This document shows positions 31,893 to 33,111 of a DNA stretch of 33,111 nt, piece after piece. Position 1 is the stretch's first letter. The number at the start of each line of letters is the position of its first letter. The notes under the pieces are model-generated. The model was given only the letters and a program-made list of their open reading frames with translations, was not told the DNA's origin and did no database searches. A program made the position numbers and the translations under genes. The stretch covers positions 1 through 33,111 of the forward strand of contig JABWBO010000040.1 of NCBI GenBank assembly GCA_013360465.1. Reading direction: 5' to 3'. This DNA is from Anaerolineae bacterium (lineage in GTDB: Bacteria; Chloroflexota; Anaerolineae; Aggregatilineales; Phototrophicaceae).

Positions 31893-32987
31893 ATGAATAT
31901 CGGCATCCCCAAGGAAATCAAGGATAACGAATACCGTGTGGCGCTGCCGCCGAGCGGCGTCCGCGAGCTGACCCGGCGTGGACATCAGGTCACCGTCGAA
32001 AAAGATGCCGGGTTGGGCAGCGGTTTCACTGACAACGAATACGTCATGGCAGGCGCGCGCATCGCCCACACCGCCGAAGAGACCTGGGGGCGCAGCGATC
32101 TGGCGATCAAGGTCAAGGAGCCGCTGCCCAGCGAATTCGCCTATCTGCGCGAAGACCTGACCCTGTTCACTTACCTGCACCTCGCCGCCAGCGAAGAGCT
32201 GACGCGCGGACTGCTCGACAGCGGCGTCACGGCGCTGGCGTATGAGACGGTGCAGATGCCCGACGGACACCTGCCGCTGCTCCAGCCGATGAGCGAAGTC
32301 GCCGGGCGCATGGCGACGCAGATCGCGGCGCAGTATTTGCAGAAATCGGAAGGCGGACGCGGCATCCTGCTCGGCGGCGTGCCGGGTGTGCGCCCTGCCC
32401 ACGTGGTGATCATCGGCGCGGGCACGGTCGGCACACACGCGGCAGAGATCGCCGTCGGCATGGGCGCACAGGTGACGCTGCTGGACATCAGCCTGGAACG
32501 GCTGCGCTACCTCTCTGACGTGATGCACGGGCGCATCGTGACCGTCTATTCGACCGAGGTCAACGTCGCCGAGGCGCTGCGCACCGCCGACGCCGTGATC
32601 GGCGCGGTGCTGGTCACCGGGGCGCGCGCCCCGCGCCTGGTCACCCGCGACATGCTCAAGCTGATGCCGCGTAACAGCGTGATCGTCGATGTGGCGGTGG
32701 ATCAGGGCGGCTGCGTCGAGACGACTCGCCCGACCACCCACAGCAACCCGACCTATTATGTCGATGACGTGCTGCACTACGGCGTGGCGAACATGCCCGG
32801 CGCGGTTCCGCGCAGTTCCAGCCTGGCGCTCGCCAACGCCACGCTGCGCTATGTGATCAAGCTGGCGTCCGGGAACCTGGACGGGGTGCTGGCGGAGGAC
32901 CCGATCCTGGCGACCGGCTTGAACGTGCGCGCCGGAAAGATCACCCACCCGGTGGTGGCGCGGACCTTCGGCATGCCGGTGGGGTAA
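31893..32987 (+). CDS. ald: Alanine dehydrogenase
   Basis: A 364-residue NAD-dependent alanine dehydrogenase, interconverting L-alanine and pyruvate plus ammonia. The N-terminal MNIGIPKEIKDNEYRVALPP is typical. Catalytic K75 (KVKEP) and H96 (FTYLHLAAS) are at the positions known in other alanine dehydrogenases. The NAD fold has GAGTVGTHAAEIA, followed by the acidic LLDIS. The C-terminal NMPGAVPRSSSLALANATL is also characteristic. ATG 31893 has AAAGG about 9 bp upstream; a TTG at 31872 is in frame but less likely. It has its own promoter. 32988-33111 shows no gene I can support. Confidence 0.96.
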   Translation: MNIGIPKEIKDNEYRVALPPSGVRELTRRGHQVTVEKDAGLGSGFTDNEYVMAGARIAHTAEETWGRSDLAIKVKEPLPSEFAYLREDLTLFTYLHLAASEELTRGLLDSGVTALAYETVQMPDGHLPLLQPMSEVAGRMATQIAAQYLQKSEGGRGILLGGVPGVRPAHVVIIGAGTVGTHAAEIAVGMGAQVTLLDISLERLRYLSDVMHGRIVTVYSTEVNVAEALRTADAVIGAVLVTGARAPRLVTRDMLKLMPRNSVIVDVAVDQGGCVETTRPTTHSNPTYYVDDVLHYGVANMPGAVPRSSSLALANATLRYVIKLASGNLDGVLAEDPILATGLNVRAGKITHPVVARTFGMPVG

Positions 32988-33111
32988 GGCGAGGGTTCCT
33001 GTCGCGGCGGGCGAGCCGGCGGACTCTGTTGAAAAACTACATAGAACAGAAAGTCGGGGAGGTGTCCATCGTCGAAATCCAAAGCGAAACGGGATTAGGA
33101 TTCAGATAGCG

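Noticed and set aside
33018-33111. Possible insertion-sequence end (CTCTGTTGAAAAACTAC) and short frame at the right edge
   Set aside because: The motif is short and the window ends before a transposase or second end could be seen.

Overview
The window is GC-rich bacterial chromosomal DNA. It most likely comes from the Chloroflexota (Anaerolineae-like). This is an inference from gene content: two membrane-bound Ser/Thr kinases carrying an 'INRSLGY' multi-helix sensor module, a Uma2 nuclease, an ArsA-type ATPase with an Hsp20-like tail, many GNAT and VOC proteins, and dispersed GTAGGGGAGAC palindromes. No rRNA, tRNA or CRISPR array was seen.

Layout. 1-315: three copies of a 110-bp tandem repeat, each folding into three short hairpins. 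326-3515 (-): ArsA-like ATPase overlapping an ABC1/UbiB-type kinase. 3624-3998: decayed toxin-antitoxin pair (PIN toxin). 4009-6596 (-): membrane Ser/Thr kinase followed by a beta-carbonic anhydrase. 6752-9038 (+): aldehyde dehydrogenase and GNAT protein. 9019-9879 (-): alpha/beta hydrolase. 10226-11044 (+): arylamine N-acetyltransferase with canonical C69/H107/D121. 11071-13868: two-gene restriction-modification cassette bounded by a perfect 22-bp direct repeat. 13810-14787 (-): double-GNAT protein whose 3' end carries the right copy of that repeat. 14930-17241 (+): SDR, F420/NADP-type reductase, two-domain VOC protein. 17349-21171 (-): fasciclin-domain exported protein and a large exported S41 peptidase, separated by a MITE-like element and a strong terminator. 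21325-22815 (-): succinate-semialdehyde-type dehydrogenase. 22985-23605 (+): Uma2 nuclease. 23612-25606 (-): second membrane Ser/Thr kinase, paralogous to the first. 25790-26051: broken metallo-beta-lactamase-fold gene. 26058-28795 (-): GT-C glycosyltransferase coupled to a two-domain VOC protein. 28913-31792 (+): solute-binding lipoprotein directly followed by a hydantoinase B-type gene. 31893-32987 (+): alanine dehydrogenase.

The most informative feature is the restriction-modification cassette. The 22-bp repeat lets the empty site be rebuilt. Without the insert, the GNAT gene would run through the repeat to a stop two codons later and end 20 bp from the convergent arylamine acetyltransferase gene. 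The R-M unit therefore looks inserted with a long target duplication, and the GNAT protein gained a new 12-residue tail. Other notable points are a symmetric divergent promoter at 28851-28884 (an 11-bp inverted repeat giving a TATAAT on each strand), the hairpin-rich 110-bp repeats, two kinases that join a membrane module usually seen on histidine kinases to a Ser/Thr kinase domain, and two decayed genes (PIN toxin, MBL fold).

Most other genes are ordinary accessory metabolism: aldehyde oxidation, acetyl transfer, alanine/pyruvate interconversion, CO2/bicarbonate, and possibly hydantoin or oxoproline-type substrates.
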